DNA of 64,000 nt. Source: Acetobacteraceae bacterium. GTDB taxonomy: Bacteria; Pseudomonadota; Alphaproteobacteria; Acetobacterales; Acetobacteraceae. Under the pieces are notes generated by a model, which was not told the DNA's origin, ran no database searches, and was given only the letters and a program-made list of their open reading frames with translations. The DNA lies in assembly GCA_004843165.1 (NCBI GenBank), contig CP039459.1:1-64000 (forward strand). The letters run 5' to 3'. A program made the translations under genes and the position numbers. Shown here in pieces: positions 12,241 to 20,392 of this stretch (its first letter is position 1; each line of letters begins with the position of its first letter).

Positions 12241-13644
12241 TTATGCAGTTTTCTCTTTCGGTAGCAAGTTCTTACAGAAGATTGCAATACAAAGTAATCC
12301 AATAAATCCAATAAAAGAAAGGCCGCTGTGGAGAAGCCAGAAAGTTACGGCGCTCATTGTTTCAATCAAACTTGCAAGTTTTCCAACGATGATATTGCAC
12401 AAACAAATATGAAGCCAAAAGAAGGAAATCATAATTGTCGCAATGCTTTTTGGTGTTAATCTTGATACCAGAGAAAGGCCAATCATTGTACTCATTGCAA
12501 AACCAAAGTCATTGATTGTATGAAATAAGATTCCCCACCAAAGGCTTATTTGATGTGGCTGAGGATAGATAAAACTGACATAGGCAAGGACAAGCGGTCC
12601 TATAGAGCCAATAAAAGTTCCTATAAGAATTTTCCCCATATCTCCCATTGGTTTTTGATGTTTATCGTAGCTCTGCCAAAACCATAGAACAAGAACCGCC
12701 GTAATCGTAGAAATCATCCCATCTAAGGAATAAAGATCACTTACAGGGAAGTTATAGTTTAGAATTTGGAGGTTGTACGCTTGCTCGGCCCAGATTAAAT
12801 AGCCGTCATTAAGCTCCATATTCGGAATAGCGCTAATGGCGAAAAGCAACATTATGACACAGATGAGAGCAATATTTTTCTTTTCTAAGCGCGTAAATTT
12901 AGGGGAAGATAAAGCACCTTTCTTTTTATGTGTGATGGCAGGTGCCGCAGGAAGATATTTTAAGCCTAAAATGTAAGTAAGCCCTGCAAAGCTCATGCCA
13001 ACAGCGCATAAAAGAAAGGCGTATTTCCAGCTTGTTTCCGAGACCCAAGAGGTTAGAAGGGGTGAAAACATTACTGCAATTTGAATACTGAGAGAATAGA
13101 TTTGGTAAGCATCGGAACGGCGACGATCCGTTTCGGAATAGAGTGAACCAACTTGCGCTTTTAAACAGCCAACGAAACCGGTTCCAATCAGAAAAAGAAG
13201 AATAGAAACAACAAATAAGGAAGGCGACGCTAAGGTAATAAGTCCTGCTGTGGCCAGAAGAAAACCAAGAATGATGGCACGATTGCGACCGAGAAAATAA
13301 TCGGAGAAGAAAGCACCAAGCAAAGGCATTGCAAAAAGAGCTGCCAGATACATTCCCATAATTGCGGCGGCCATACCTGTAAAACTTGGCGGATGGTAGA
13401 GAAAATTACTTAGTTTAATGAGTGCTGTTGCGCCAAAAATATGAGGAATTGTTTCTGGATGTAGAACAATCCTTTGCATATAAAAAAGTAAAATAGCTTG
13501 CATACCGTAAGTTGCTGCCGCAACCCAAAATTCTGTTAAAGCCGCAATCCAAAGACCAATTGGTTGGCCGAAAAGAGACTTAAGATGCAAAAGATGCAAA
13601 TCTGTATCAGAAGATGGTGGTGATTCTGGTATAAGTTCGGTCAT
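12241..13644 (-). CDS. POT/PTR-family (MFS) transporter, divergent
   Basis: Predicted polytopic inner-membrane protein of 467 residues with about 12-14 hydrophobic helices. Family signals are TEFWVAAATYGMQAIL in TM1 (about 37-52), GAFFSDYFLGRNRAI (TM2-3 loop) and GTGFVGCLKAQVGSLY with a following YQIYSLSIQ, matching the PTR2 signatures. POT proteins normally couple peptide uptake to protons through an ExxER motif in TM1; here only the first Glu remains (E38), with Val41 and Ala42 in the other positions, so substrate or coupling may differ. I start at the ATG at 13644; an in-frame TTG at 13659 would add five residues. Neither has a good ribosome site. It shares its terminator with the antiporter. 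Confidence 0.75.
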   Translation of the reverse strand: MTELIPESPPSSDTDLHLLHLKSLFGQPIGLWIAALTEFWVAAATYGMQAILLFYMQRIVLHPETIPHIFGATALIKLSNFLYHPPSFTGMAAAIMGMYLAALFAMPLLGAFFSDYFLGRNRAIILGFLLATAGLITLASPSLFVVSILLFLIGTGFVGCLKAQVGSLYSETDRRRSDAYQIYSLSIQIAVMFSPLLTSWVSETSWKYAFLLCAVGMSFAGLTYILGLKYLPAAPAITHKKKGALSSPKFTRLEKKNIALICVIMLLFAISAIPNMELNDGYLIWAEQAYNLQILNYNFPVSDLYSLDGMISTITAVLVLWFWQSYDKHQKPMGDMGKILIGTFIGSIGPLVLAYVSFIYPQPHQISLWWGILFHTINDFGFAMSTMIGLSLVSRLTPKSIATIMISFFWLHICLCNIIVGKLASLIETMSAVTFWLLHSGLSFIGFIGLLCIAIFCKNLLPKEKTA

Positions 13645-13669
13645 GCACAGTTCTAACAAAATAAGAATG

Positions 13670-13675
13670 ATTATA
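13670..13675 (-). promoter_or_regulatory. Possible -10 element of the POT transporter
   Basis: Read on the minus strand this is TATAAT, 25 bp before the preferred ATG, giving a plausible short leader. No clear -35 is seen at the right spacing. A 14-bp AT palindrome (13724-13737) lies just upstream and overlaps the alr stop codon. Confidence 0.35.
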
Positions 13676-13733
13676 AGGAAGGGGGAAAGGCTAACAGAAT
13701 ATCAAGATAAGTATATAGATGTTATAATATATA

Positions 13734-14843
13734 TTATGCCAACTCGAAGGAGATATATTCCTTGTTAAGACGTTTTCCAATAGAAGTTAAAACCTCGTGG
13801 GATGTTATTTCACATTTTTGCGCTAAGGCTATAAGCGGCTGAAACTCTCCTAAGAGCTCAACAAAATCGCCAACCTTAACCTTATCGGCATGATCTGTAA
13901 TATCTATCATGAGAGAGTCCATAGATATTCTCCCAATAATCGGAAAAGCAATGCCATCTTTCCATAGAAAAATATCTTCGTTCCTTTTTCGAGACGTTAG
14001 ACAGCTATCTGCATATCCTATACCGATTGTTGCACTTACGGTTTTGCGTTTTGCTTTCCAGGTATGGCCATATCCAAAAGATTGACCCGCATTATATTCA
14101 GAGATTTGGAATATGGGGGCTTTTATTGAAACTGCATTCATAAGCGGAGATATTTTGTTTTCTCTTAATGGACTGTAAAGCCCAACCCCAGGACGAACGA
14201 CATCCAAATGAAATTCCTTCCCCAGAAAAATGCCTTCTGATGCAGAGATTGATCTTGGAATGCCAGAAAAGGATTGATTTGTTATGTGTAAGAAACTTTC
14301 AAGCTGTTCCCTATTGCTAGGATGATCTTCTTCACTGGCGCAGGCTAAATGCGTTAGGACAAGCTTAATATTTAAATCCTTCAAAAAGGACTTTTTGGCT
14401 TCCGATACAGATAAACCAAAACGACTCATTCCAGAATCAATTTGGATAGCACAAGGCTTATTCCGATGATTTCGATGCCATTCGAAAGCCTGATTTAAAG
14501 TATTAAGTACAGGGATAAGGCCCGCTTTTGCAATTTTTTCGGATTCATTTGGTAAAAAACCATGTAGAATAAAAATATCTATTTCTTTTCTGTTTTTTAT
14601 GCGCAAATCATTTAGTAGATACCCTTCAGATGGCGTTGCAACAAAACACCCCTGCATTTCATCTAAGAGATTCTCGGCAATTTCTTCCATGCCTAGGCCA
14701 TAAGCATTTGCTTTTAAAACTGGCATACAAACAGCAGGAAACGTTATTTGTTTAAGATATTTAAAATTTTCTTTGATTCTCTTAAGAGAAATAATTGTGA
14801 CAGCATTTCCTGCTTCTTTTGACTTTGTATAAATATTTTCCAT
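13734..14843 (-). CDS. alr: Alanine racemase
   Basis: A PLP enzyme interconverting L- and D-alanine for peptidoglycan. The PLP lysine sits in VLKANAYGLG (K44 with the start used). The second catalytic region shows IGYADS followed by GRISMDSLMIDIT, where the Tyr and the MD pair are family hallmarks. The TIM-barrel N-terminal half and beta-domain C-terminal half are complete at 369 residues. I start at the ATG at 14843, which has GAGG five bases upstream; a TTG at 14879 would add twelve residues that resemble nothing in the family. The downstream neighbour is the transporter in the same direction; upstream is the long control region of the sphingolipid genes. Confidence 0.93.
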   Translation of the reverse strand: MENIYTKSKEAGNAVTIISLKRIKENFKYLKQITFPAVCMPVLKANAYGLGMEEIAENLLDEMQGCFVATPSEGYLLNDLRIKNRKEIDIFILHGFLPNESEKIAKAGLIPVLNTLNQAFEWHRNHRNKPCAIQIDSGMSRFGLSVSEAKKSFLKDLNIKLVLTHLACASEEDHPSNREQLESFLHITNQSFSGIPRSISASEGIFLGKEFHLDVVRPGVGLYSPLRENKISPLMNAVSIKAPIFQISEYNAGQSFGYGHTWKAKRKTVSATIGIGYADSCLTSRKRNEDIFLWKDGIAFPIIGRISMDSLMIDITDHADKVKVGDFVELLGEFQPLIALAQKCEITSHEVLTSIGKRLNKEYISFELA

Positions 14844-14958
14844 ACCTGCCTCATCCAAAAATCTCTTATATTTATACAATATTCTTTATTCTTTAGGCAT
14901 GTTTTTTCAATAATGACTTGCAGGGTTTTTTTTTCGGGGTTAGAGAGTAGACACAAGG

Positions 14959-15038
14959 AATAATTTTGAAATTATTTTGCACGTGCACTGGAAGATAGTG
15001 TAGTAATACATTACTTGTTATTCTAACTTTTCTATCTT
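14959..15038. promoter_or_regulatory. Palindrome-rich control region before the sphingolipid genes
   Basis: The 317-bp gap between alr and the acyl-AMP ligase (14844-15160) has no gene I can support, but it holds four dyads. There is an 8-2-8 perfect palindrome AATAATTT-TG-AAATTATT (14959-14976). There is a 10-bp palindrome TGCACGTGCA (14978-14987). There is AGTAAT-AC-ATTACT (15002-15015), and this last is enclosed by AAGATAG (14992-14998) and CTATCTT (15032-15038). Such packing suggests operators for one or more dimeric regulators of the divergent alr and lipid genes. No regulator gene is adjacent and I cannot name one. Confidence 0.5.
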
Positions 15039-15088
15039 GCAGACGCATTTCAACAATTTGTCACGCTTTTGCGAATATTTTTCACCTA

Positions 15089-15114
15089 CCCCCTTTAATT
15101 ATTTTTTAAGGGGG
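15089..15114 (+). promoter_or_regulatory. Leader hairpin that would mask AAGGGGG
   Basis: CCCCCTT (15089-15095) can pair with AAGGGGG (15108-15114) around a 12-nt AT loop. AAGGGGG is a purine-rich ribosome-site-like sequence four bases before an in-frame TTG at 15119. No T-tract follows, so this is not a terminator. It could hide a ribosome site for the acyl-AMP ligase. Confidence 0.4.
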
Positions 15115-15160
15115 CTTCTTGGAGCCTCGTCAACGCTTGCCTGAAGAAAACAGCCCCCAT

Positions 15161-16897
15161 ATGAATTCTATTACATTAACACCTACTGATTCAGGTCTTC
15201 CTCCTTGTTATGGAGAGTTTTCCACCCTTCCAGAAGCTCTCGATTATGCCGCTAAGGGAAAAACGGGGTATAATTTCTATTCTGGACGTGGGGAGTTAAT
15301 TGAATCGTTATCATATAAACGACTGCGCGAAGAAGCCTTAAAAATTGCCAAGATACTCATTGCACTAGGCTTGAAACGTGAAGATCGTTTGGCGCTTGTT
15401 GCTGAGAATGATGGTGATTTTGCCCGTATCTTCTATGCTTGCCAATATGCTGGCATTGTCCCTGTTCCCCTTCCATTACCTGTAGCTTTTGGAGGACGTG
15501 AAGGATATATCACAACAATCCGTGGAATGGTTTCAAGCTGTGGTGCATCCGCTATTGTTATTCCTGATATTATCGGCAGTTGGGAAAGCGAGATTTTAGA
15601 AGGGTTGGATCTTAAATTTGGGGGATCGCCAAAAGCACTTTTTGAAAAGCCTTCTTCTGAAAATGTTGAGCTTCCAGTAGCTTCCCCCGAAGACTTATCT
15701 TATATTCAGTTCTCTTCTGGGAGCACACGTTTCCCAATGGGAGCATCCATTACGCAACGTTCTGCATTAGCAAATACATACGCTATTGGAAATTACGGTT
15801 TGGAAGGACGTCCGGGAGATCGTGGAATTTCTTGGTTGCCGCTTTACCATGATATGGGTCTTGTTGGCTTTTTCTTAACGCCGATGGTCTCCCAGATTTC
15901 AGTTGATTTTCTACCAACAAGAGAGTTTGCACGTCGGCCTTATATTTGGCTGAAATTGATTTCTCAAAATAGATCTACAATTTCCTATAGCCCATCTTTT
16001 GGTTTTGATCTCTGTGCACGCCGCGGTGTTCGCGAGGAATTAGATCTTTCCAGTTGGAGAATTGCTGGTATTGGTGGCGATATGGTTCGTCCTGAAGTTT
16101 TAAAGCTTTTTGCTGAAACTTTTGCGGAATGTGGCTATACGAAGAAGGCTTTTGTTCCTAGCTATGGTATGGCAGAAACAACACTAGCCCTTACCTTTGC
16201 TCCGCTAGAACTTGGCATGCAGACAGATGTTATTGATCTCGATGAACTTGAAAACAATAATATTGCAAAGCCTGTAAATCCTGAGGAATGTTCTCGCAGC
16301 CGTGAATTTGTTTTGTGTGGCTACCCTCTTCCTGCACATGAACTTCAAGTTCGTGATGCAAAAGGTCAAATTGTGCCAGAGCGTTCTGTCGGTCGTATCT
16401 TTGCTCGTGGCCCAAGTGTTATGCGTGGTTATTTTAAGCGGCCAGAAGAAACAAAAGCTGTTTTTGATTCCAATGGATGGCTAGATACTGGCGATTTGGG
16501 CTATTTCCTGCGTGGACAAATTGTTATCACAGGAAGGGCAAAAGATCTTATCATTACGAATGGTCGAAATGTTTGGCCTCAAGATTTAGAATGGAGTGTT
16601 GAACACGAAATTTCTGGCGTTCGTTCTCGGGATGTTGCAGTTTTCTCAATTGCGACTGATTCAGGTGAAGACATTGTTACGGCGATGGTTCACTGCAGAT
16701 TGCAAGATCGAGAGGCTCAAGAAAAGCTACGTGGCGAGATTGTTGCACTCTTCCGTCGCCTGCATGGTGTGGATGTTAAAGTTGTCCTTGTTCCACCAAG
16801 AACACTACCTCAAACATCATCAGGGAAGTTAAGTCGCGCTAAGGCAAAAGCACTTTTGGTAACAAAAGCTGTTTCTGATTTGTCTGAGGCAGAGTAA
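15161..16897 (+). CDS. Fatty acyl-AMP ligase / acyl-ACP synthetase of the sphingolipid locus
   Basis: An ANL-superfamily enzyme that adenylates a fatty acid and probably loads it on the ACP encoded next door. Visible motifs are the P-loop FSSGSTRFPMG (the usual Lys is Met), SYGMAETTLAL, DTGDLGYF, GRAKDLII and the C-terminal TSSGKLSRAKAKAL with the adenylation Lys. The overall style matches FAAL/acyl-ACP synthetase members rather than ordinary acyl-CoA ligases; partner choice is inferred from ACP and serine palmitoyltransferase downstream. 578 residues from the ATG at 15161. A TTG at 15119 is better placed behind AAGGGGG and would add 14 residues, so the start is open. Confidence 0.82.
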   Translation: MNSITLTPTDSGLPPCYGEFSTLPEALDYAAKGKTGYNFYSGRGELIESLSYKRLREEALKIAKILIALGLKREDRLALVAENDGDFARIFYACQYAGIVPVPLPLPVAFGGREGYITTIRGMVSSCGASAIVIPDIIGSWESEILEGLDLKFGGSPKALFEKPSSENVELPVASPEDLSYIQFSSGSTRFPMGASITQRSALANTYAIGNYGLEGRPGDRGISWLPLYHDMGLVGFFLTPMVSQISVDFLPTREFARRPYIWLKLISQNRSTISYSPSFGFDLCARRGVREELDLSSWRIAGIGGDMVRPEVLKLFAETFAECGYTKKAFVPSYGMAETTLALTFAPLELGMQTDVIDLDELENNNIAKPVNPEECSRSREFVLCGYPLPAHELQVRDAKGQIVPERSVGRIFARGPSVMRGYFKRPEETKAVFDSNGWLDTGDLGYFLRGQIVITGRAKDLIITNGRNVWPQDLEWSVEHEISGVRSRDVAVFSIATDSGEDIVTAMVHCRLQDREAQEKLRGEIVALFRRLHGVDVKVVLVPPRTLPQTSSGKLSRAKAKALLVTKAVSDLSEAE

Positions 16898-16966
16898 TTT
16901 TAGTTAATTTTTACAAATCACCTTTCTTCGTAAAGAGAGGTGGCAAGAATAGAGGCATTAAATATT

Positions 16967-17221
16967 ATGGCTGAAAATGTGAGTCAAATTTCAGAACTCA
17001 TTATCTCAAAGCTCCTCAAAAACCCTAAAGTTCCACGTGACATTACTGGTGACAGTCGTATTGTTGAGGATTTAGCCTTTGATAGCTTGGCTGTGATGAA
17101 TTTTGTTATGGAAGTTGAGGATGAACTGAATGTTTCTGTTCCTCTTGACTACTTGGCTGATGTGAGAACAATTAATGATTTAGCCGAGTGCCTTGTTAAA
17201 CTACAGGCAGATGAAGAATGA
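16967..17221 (+). CDS. Dedicated acyl carrier protein of the sphingolipid locus
   Basis: An 84-residue ACP whose phosphopantetheine Ser lies in AFDSLAVMNF (DSL motif). It differs from the housekeeping ACP near 25.4 kb, which has [10 protein letters not shown], so it is a second, specialised carrier. It most likely takes the acyl group from the upstream ligase and presents it to the serine palmitoyltransferase, as in Caulobacter-type sphingolipid clusters. The ATG at 16967 is used; a GTG at 16940 would add nine residues. Its stop overlaps the next start (ATGA, 17218-17221), implying translational coupling. Confidence 0.88.
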   Translation: MAENVSQISELIISKLLKNPKVPRDITGDSRIVEDLAFDSLAVMNFVMEVEDELNVSVPLDYLADVRTINDLAECLVKLQADEE

Positions 17222-18420
17222 AGGATATTTTTGCCAAATACGCCCCGCTGGTAGCAGAAGCGCGTTTGCTTTTGAGCAATAATCGGCAAAATCCTTTTAA
17301 TGTCGTTATTGAAGAAGCTATCTCCCCTACACGTGCTTTTATTAAAGGGAAAGAAACACTCCTATTTGGCACCAATAATTATCTTGGTTTAAGCCATTCA
17401 GATGCAGCTAAAAAAGCAGCAATTGAAGTTATCAAAAAGCACGGTGTTGGTACGACAGGTTCTCGTATTGCAAATGGAACATTATCAATTCACCAAGAGC
17501 TAGAAACTACCTTTGCAGAAGCTTTTGGTAAAAAACATGCAATTGTTTTTTCTGGTGGATATCTTGCGAACTTGGGTGTTATCTCAGGAATTGCGGATAA
17601 GAATGATATTATTCTTTTAGATGCAGATAGTCATGCCAGTATTTATGATGGTGCACGTCTATCTGGAGCACAAGTTTTACGTTTTCGTCATAATAAGCCG
17701 GAGGATTTGGAGCGCCGTTTAAAACTTCTTAAAGATCATCAAGGAAGTGTTCTTATTGTTGTCGAAGGTATTTATTCGATGACAGGAAATATGGCACCTC
17801 TAAAAGAGTTCGTAAGAATCAAAAAGGAATATGGTGCGGCACTTCTGGTTGATGAAGCACATTCTTTTGGTGTTTATGGCGATAATGGTCTTGGAATTGC
17901 AGAACTCCAAGGTGTTTTAGATGATGTTGATTTCGTTGTAGGGACTTTCTCTAAAGCAATTGGGACAATGGGCGGTTTCTGTATTAGCGATCGTGAAGAG
18001 CTTGAATTGGTACGTGTCACTTCTCGTCCCTATATGTTCACAGTTTCACCTTCTCCAGAGATTATTGGTGCAACACTTGCAAATTTGAAAGAAATTCAGA
18101 GCCATCCTGAATGGCGAGAGAATATTCAAAGAAATGCAAAGCAGTTAAATATTGGTTTAAGAGAAATGGGATTTTCTCCTAATAAAGATATTGCTGCAAT
18201 TATTGGTGTCCCTGTTGGAGAAACTCCAAGAGCAATGCTTTTTTGGGAAAAACTTCTCAAAAAAGGAGTTTATGTCAATCTGTCCCTTCCCCCAGCAACA
18301 CCAGATAATAATGGTTTGCTAAGGATGTCCGTAACGTCATCCCATACGTCGGAAGAGATTTCTCAAGCTCTAAAAAGTATTAAAGAGGTTAAAGAAGAGA
18401 TGGAAGCGTTTGATATATAA
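17218..18420 (+). CDS. spt: Serine palmitoyltransferase (alpha-oxoamine synthase)
   Basis: A PLP enzyme of the alpha-oxoamine synthase family, 400 residues. The PLP Lys is in GTFSKAIGTMGG (K246), preceded by VDEAHSFGVYGDNG, with GTTGSRIANGT near residue 80. KBL, ALAS and SPT share these motifs. The neighbouring acyl-AMP ligase and ACP, and the absence of bio or haem genes here, argue for serine palmitoyltransferase, condensing serine with an acyl thioester to 3-ketosphinganine, the first committed step of sphingolipid synthesis. It overlaps the ACP stop by 4 bp. Its last codons form the left arm of a long hairpin shared with the convergent gene. Confidence 0.85.
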   Translation: MKDIFAKYAPLVAEARLLLSNNRQNPFNVVIEEAISPTRAFIKGKETLLFGTNNYLGLSHSDAAKKAAIEVIKKHGVGTTGSRIANGTLSIHQELETTFAEAFGKKHAIVFSGGYLANLGVISGIADKNDIILLDADSHASIYDGARLSGAQVLRFRHNKPEDLERRLKLLKDHQGSVLIVVEGIYSMTGNMAPLKEFVRIKKEYGAALLVDEAHSFGVYGDNGLGIAELQGVLDDVDFVVGTFSKAIGTMGGFCISDREELELVRVTSRPYMFTVSPSPEIIGATLANLKEIQSHPEWRENIQRNAKQLNIGLREMGFSPNKDIAAIIGVPVGETPRAMLFWEKLLKKGVYVNLSLPPATPDNNGLLRMSVTSSHTSEEISQALKSIKEVKEEMEAFDI

Positions 18421-18440
18421 CTTATATCAAACGCTTCCTT
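18402..18440. terminator. Shared hairpin built from two coding ends
   Basis: A perfect 16-bp stem (18402-18417 with 18423-18438) has a 5-nt loop containing the serine palmitoyltransferase stop codon. The right arm encodes, on the other strand, the last residues and stop of the convergent gene. T-rich sequence (TTTTCCTTTT) follows on +; on - the flank TCTCTTCTTT is moderately T-rich. It probably ends both transcripts. Confidence 0.85.
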
Positions 18441-19356
18441 TTCCTTTTAATATGAAAGAAAATATTATTTTCAATGCTGTCATTGGAAGCTCAATGCGTG
18501 GATATTTTCTTTCATAGAGAGAGACTTTGACGATAATTCCGGTGTGCCTTCTTACTTTCCAACGTAGATAATCAGCACCGCCATTAAATGTTATTCCAGC
18601 TTTTAATAAGCGTAAAATATTTTGAATCTTTCCCCAAACTCTTATAATTCTCCATCTTTGTTGAAAAGATTGGCGTAAATTTTCTTCTATATTTAGACTG
18701 AAATTCTCTTCTTTTGAAAAAGATATCCCCATCTCTTTCCAAGAAAGCGGGAAATATTTTGTGTAGCGTTCAAGATTTCGCTCTATAAGCATCGTAATAC
18801 GCTCAGGTTTTTCAACTCTGATTTCAGTTTTGAAAGTATTAAAATAAATCGTCTTTAAATATGTTTTTGTACTGCCTCTACTGGGCCCCAAAAGCGCACT
18901 CCAAAGACTCGCTGTACAAACTGATCTGTAGATTTCTTGATTTAAAAGAAAGCGCGCTTGTTCATCCCTTGCCCACGCAAGATAAACAGGCTGAGAAAAG
19001 CGTGCCCAAATAGTTGTATCTAGACTTTTTAGATTGGTTCTTTGTTTTAGCTGAGATAAGGAGATAATGGCGACTTTTGCACGTTTATCCTTATATTTTA
19101 GGAAATAGATATTAGGTGGGAGTATCTTATTGCCTAAACTTGCAAAGATTTTTTGTGAAAAATCTTCCAGTCTATCAAGGACCAGATAAAAATCAATTAA
19201 TCCGTCTTTATCTAAATTTTTTGTTTGAGATCCGTAAAAAATGAGTCCTAATGGCGGGTTTTTACACTGTTTTTTAATATATTCTGCAAAGTTAAGAATA
19301 TCAGGATGAGAAATTTTCTGCGTTTCTTCTGCAATTAAGCGAAATAATAGAGACAT
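18427..19356 (-). CDS. TAM41-like nucleotidyltransferase-fold protein
   Basis: A 309-residue soluble-looking protein. The start of a nucleotidyltransferase fold is visible as FYGSQTKN followed by LIDFYLVLD (about 40-62), then a conserved-looking KVAIISLSQL, a WARFSQPV segment, and IYFNTFKTEIRVE with PERI. This pattern resembles the mitochondrial-type CDP-diacylglycerol synthase TAM41 (YGS...IDF...RL-PV). Compared with classic GS-DxD proteins, one Asp position is Leu. It lies 7 bp after the lipid kinase in the same direction, so the two are probably one operon. A cytidylyltransferase acting on a phosphorylated lipid is a reasonable inference, not a demonstrated function. An adenylyl or other nucleotidyl transfer cannot be excluded. 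Confidence 0.55.
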   Translation of the reverse strand: MSLLFRLIAEETQKISHPDILNFAEYIKKQCKNPPLGLIFYGSQTKNLDKDGLIDFYLVLDRLEDFSQKIFASLGNKILPPNIYFLKYKDKRAKVAIISLSQLKQRTNLKSLDTTIWARFSQPVYLAWARDEQARFLLNQEIYRSVCTASLWSALLGPSRGSTKTYLKTIYFNTFKTEIRVEKPERITMLIERNLERYTKYFPLSWKEMGISFSKEENFSLNIEENLRQSFQQRWRIIRVWGKIQNILRLLKAGITFNGGADYLRWKVRRHTGIIVKVSLYERKYPRIELPMTALKIIFSFILKGKGSV

Positions 19357-19363
19357 ATTTTCC

Positions 19364-20329
19364 TTAGACTAAAAATTCTATTTCAGGGCCTAACTCTATT
19401 TTTATTTTTCCGTTTCTTGAAGGCGCAATAAATTCACCATCTAGAATAAAGTTTGCCTTTAATTCTGCGGAAATATAAGAAGTTTTACTGCTCTGATAAT
19501 CTTTATTTTTCTTGATCCAGAATGGGATTTTACCCCGCATGAGAGGCAAAATAGCTTTTGGAAAACGATTGGGAAAGGAAGAAACACGTAAATAATTGAA
19601 TCCCTCCAGCCTGCTTTCACCTTCACACCAAAAAGGCCACATTCCATAAGGAAGTGATTTAAGTGGGGTAAAAACTGTAAAGAAAATATCTTTCGAAAAA
19701 TGCTGAAATTCTATATTTTTCCATGGCATTTCAACACCTTGATAATGTTTATTACGTTCTTTTTTTGAAGTAATAATTTCTATCGTTTTTTTTAAAATTG
19801 TTCCTAAGATAGCGCTGCGATGTGGGGCTAAATTTTCAATTTCATTTCGACTACAATTAACGGCTGTTTCAAAAAATCCAGCCCCCCCGAACATACCTAG
19901 TTGCGCTGAACGCTCATCATCTGGAAATGAAATTTTGAGGGTACGTCGAAAAACCGAGGATAATTTTATTTTTTGATGTGCAATATCAAGTAGATATTTT
20001 ACATCTCGGCGCATAGCATGGATATCATAAGCAATAAGATTTGTATTTCCAGAAGGTAAAATCGTTAGTTTTGGAAAGTTGTTTTGGGTATATATATTGT
20101 CTATCGCCGTCATTACTCTGGAGATCGTTCCATCCCCGGAGCTAATAATGATATGGTTTATCTTTTTTTGCTTAAAAGTTTGAATAACCTGATTTAAATC
20201 TATGCCTTGTTTTGAAGCGATACAGAATTCTTTTGAAAAAAGAATTTCAGCAAGCAACACCAAACAACCCATATCTTTTTTATTTTTCAAAGCATCAGGC
20301 GTATAAATAAAAGCGATTTTCTTCATCAA
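19364..20329 (-). CDS. Diacylglycerol/ceramide kinase-family lipid kinase
   Basis: A 321-residue member of the DAGK/sphingosine-kinase (LCB5/YegS) family. The ATP-binding loop is SSGDGTISRVMTA (about 82-94), equivalent to GGDGT, followed by LPSGNTNLIAYD and GMFGGAGFFE. The C-terminus has the expected LDGEF, the family's LDGE motif. Together with serine palmitoyltransferase genes nearby, the natural guess is phosphorylation of a ceramide or long-chain base, as for the Caulobacter ceramide kinase CpgB/CerK; diacylglycerol remains possible. A Met at residue 2 is an alternative start. The gene is divergent from the hydroxylase, separated by a dyad-rich gap. Confidence 0.78.
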   Translation of the reverse strand: MMKKIAFIYTPDALKNKKDMGCLVLLAEILFSKEFCIASKQGIDLNQVIQTFKQKKINHIIISSGDGTISRVMTAIDNIYTQNNFPKLTILPSGNTNLIAYDIHAMRRDVKYLLDIAHQKIKLSSVFRRTLKISFPDDERSAQLGMFGGAGFFETAVNCSRNEIENLAPHRSAILGTILKKTIEIITSKKERNKHYQGVEMPWKNIEFQHFSKDIFFTVFTPLKSLPYGMWPFWCEGESRLEGFNYLRVSSFPNRFPKAILPLMRGKIPFWIKKNKDYQSSKTSYISAELKANFILDGEFIAPSRNGKIKIELGPEIEFLV

Positions 20330-20358
20330 TAAGATATCCCACAGTCATTCATTTTATA

Positions 20359-20392
20359 ACAGAAAATATTCCTAAATTTAGAAAATTTCTGT
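20359..20392. promoter_or_regulatory. Nested dyads between lipid kinase and hydroxylase
   Basis: The inverted repeat ACAGAAA (20359-20365) / TTTCTGT (20386-20392) encloses a perfect 10-bp palindrome CTAAATTTAG (20372-20381) almost exactly at its centre. It lies 30 bp above the kinase start and 125 bp above the hydroxylase start, where an operator for both divergent transcripts would be expected. The regulator is unknown. Confidence 0.45.

Noticed and set aside
15002-15015. LuxR-type quorum-sensing box
   Set aside because: The AGTAAT-AC-ATTACT palindrome has the right symmetry but not a lux-box sequence, and no luxI/luxR gene is near.
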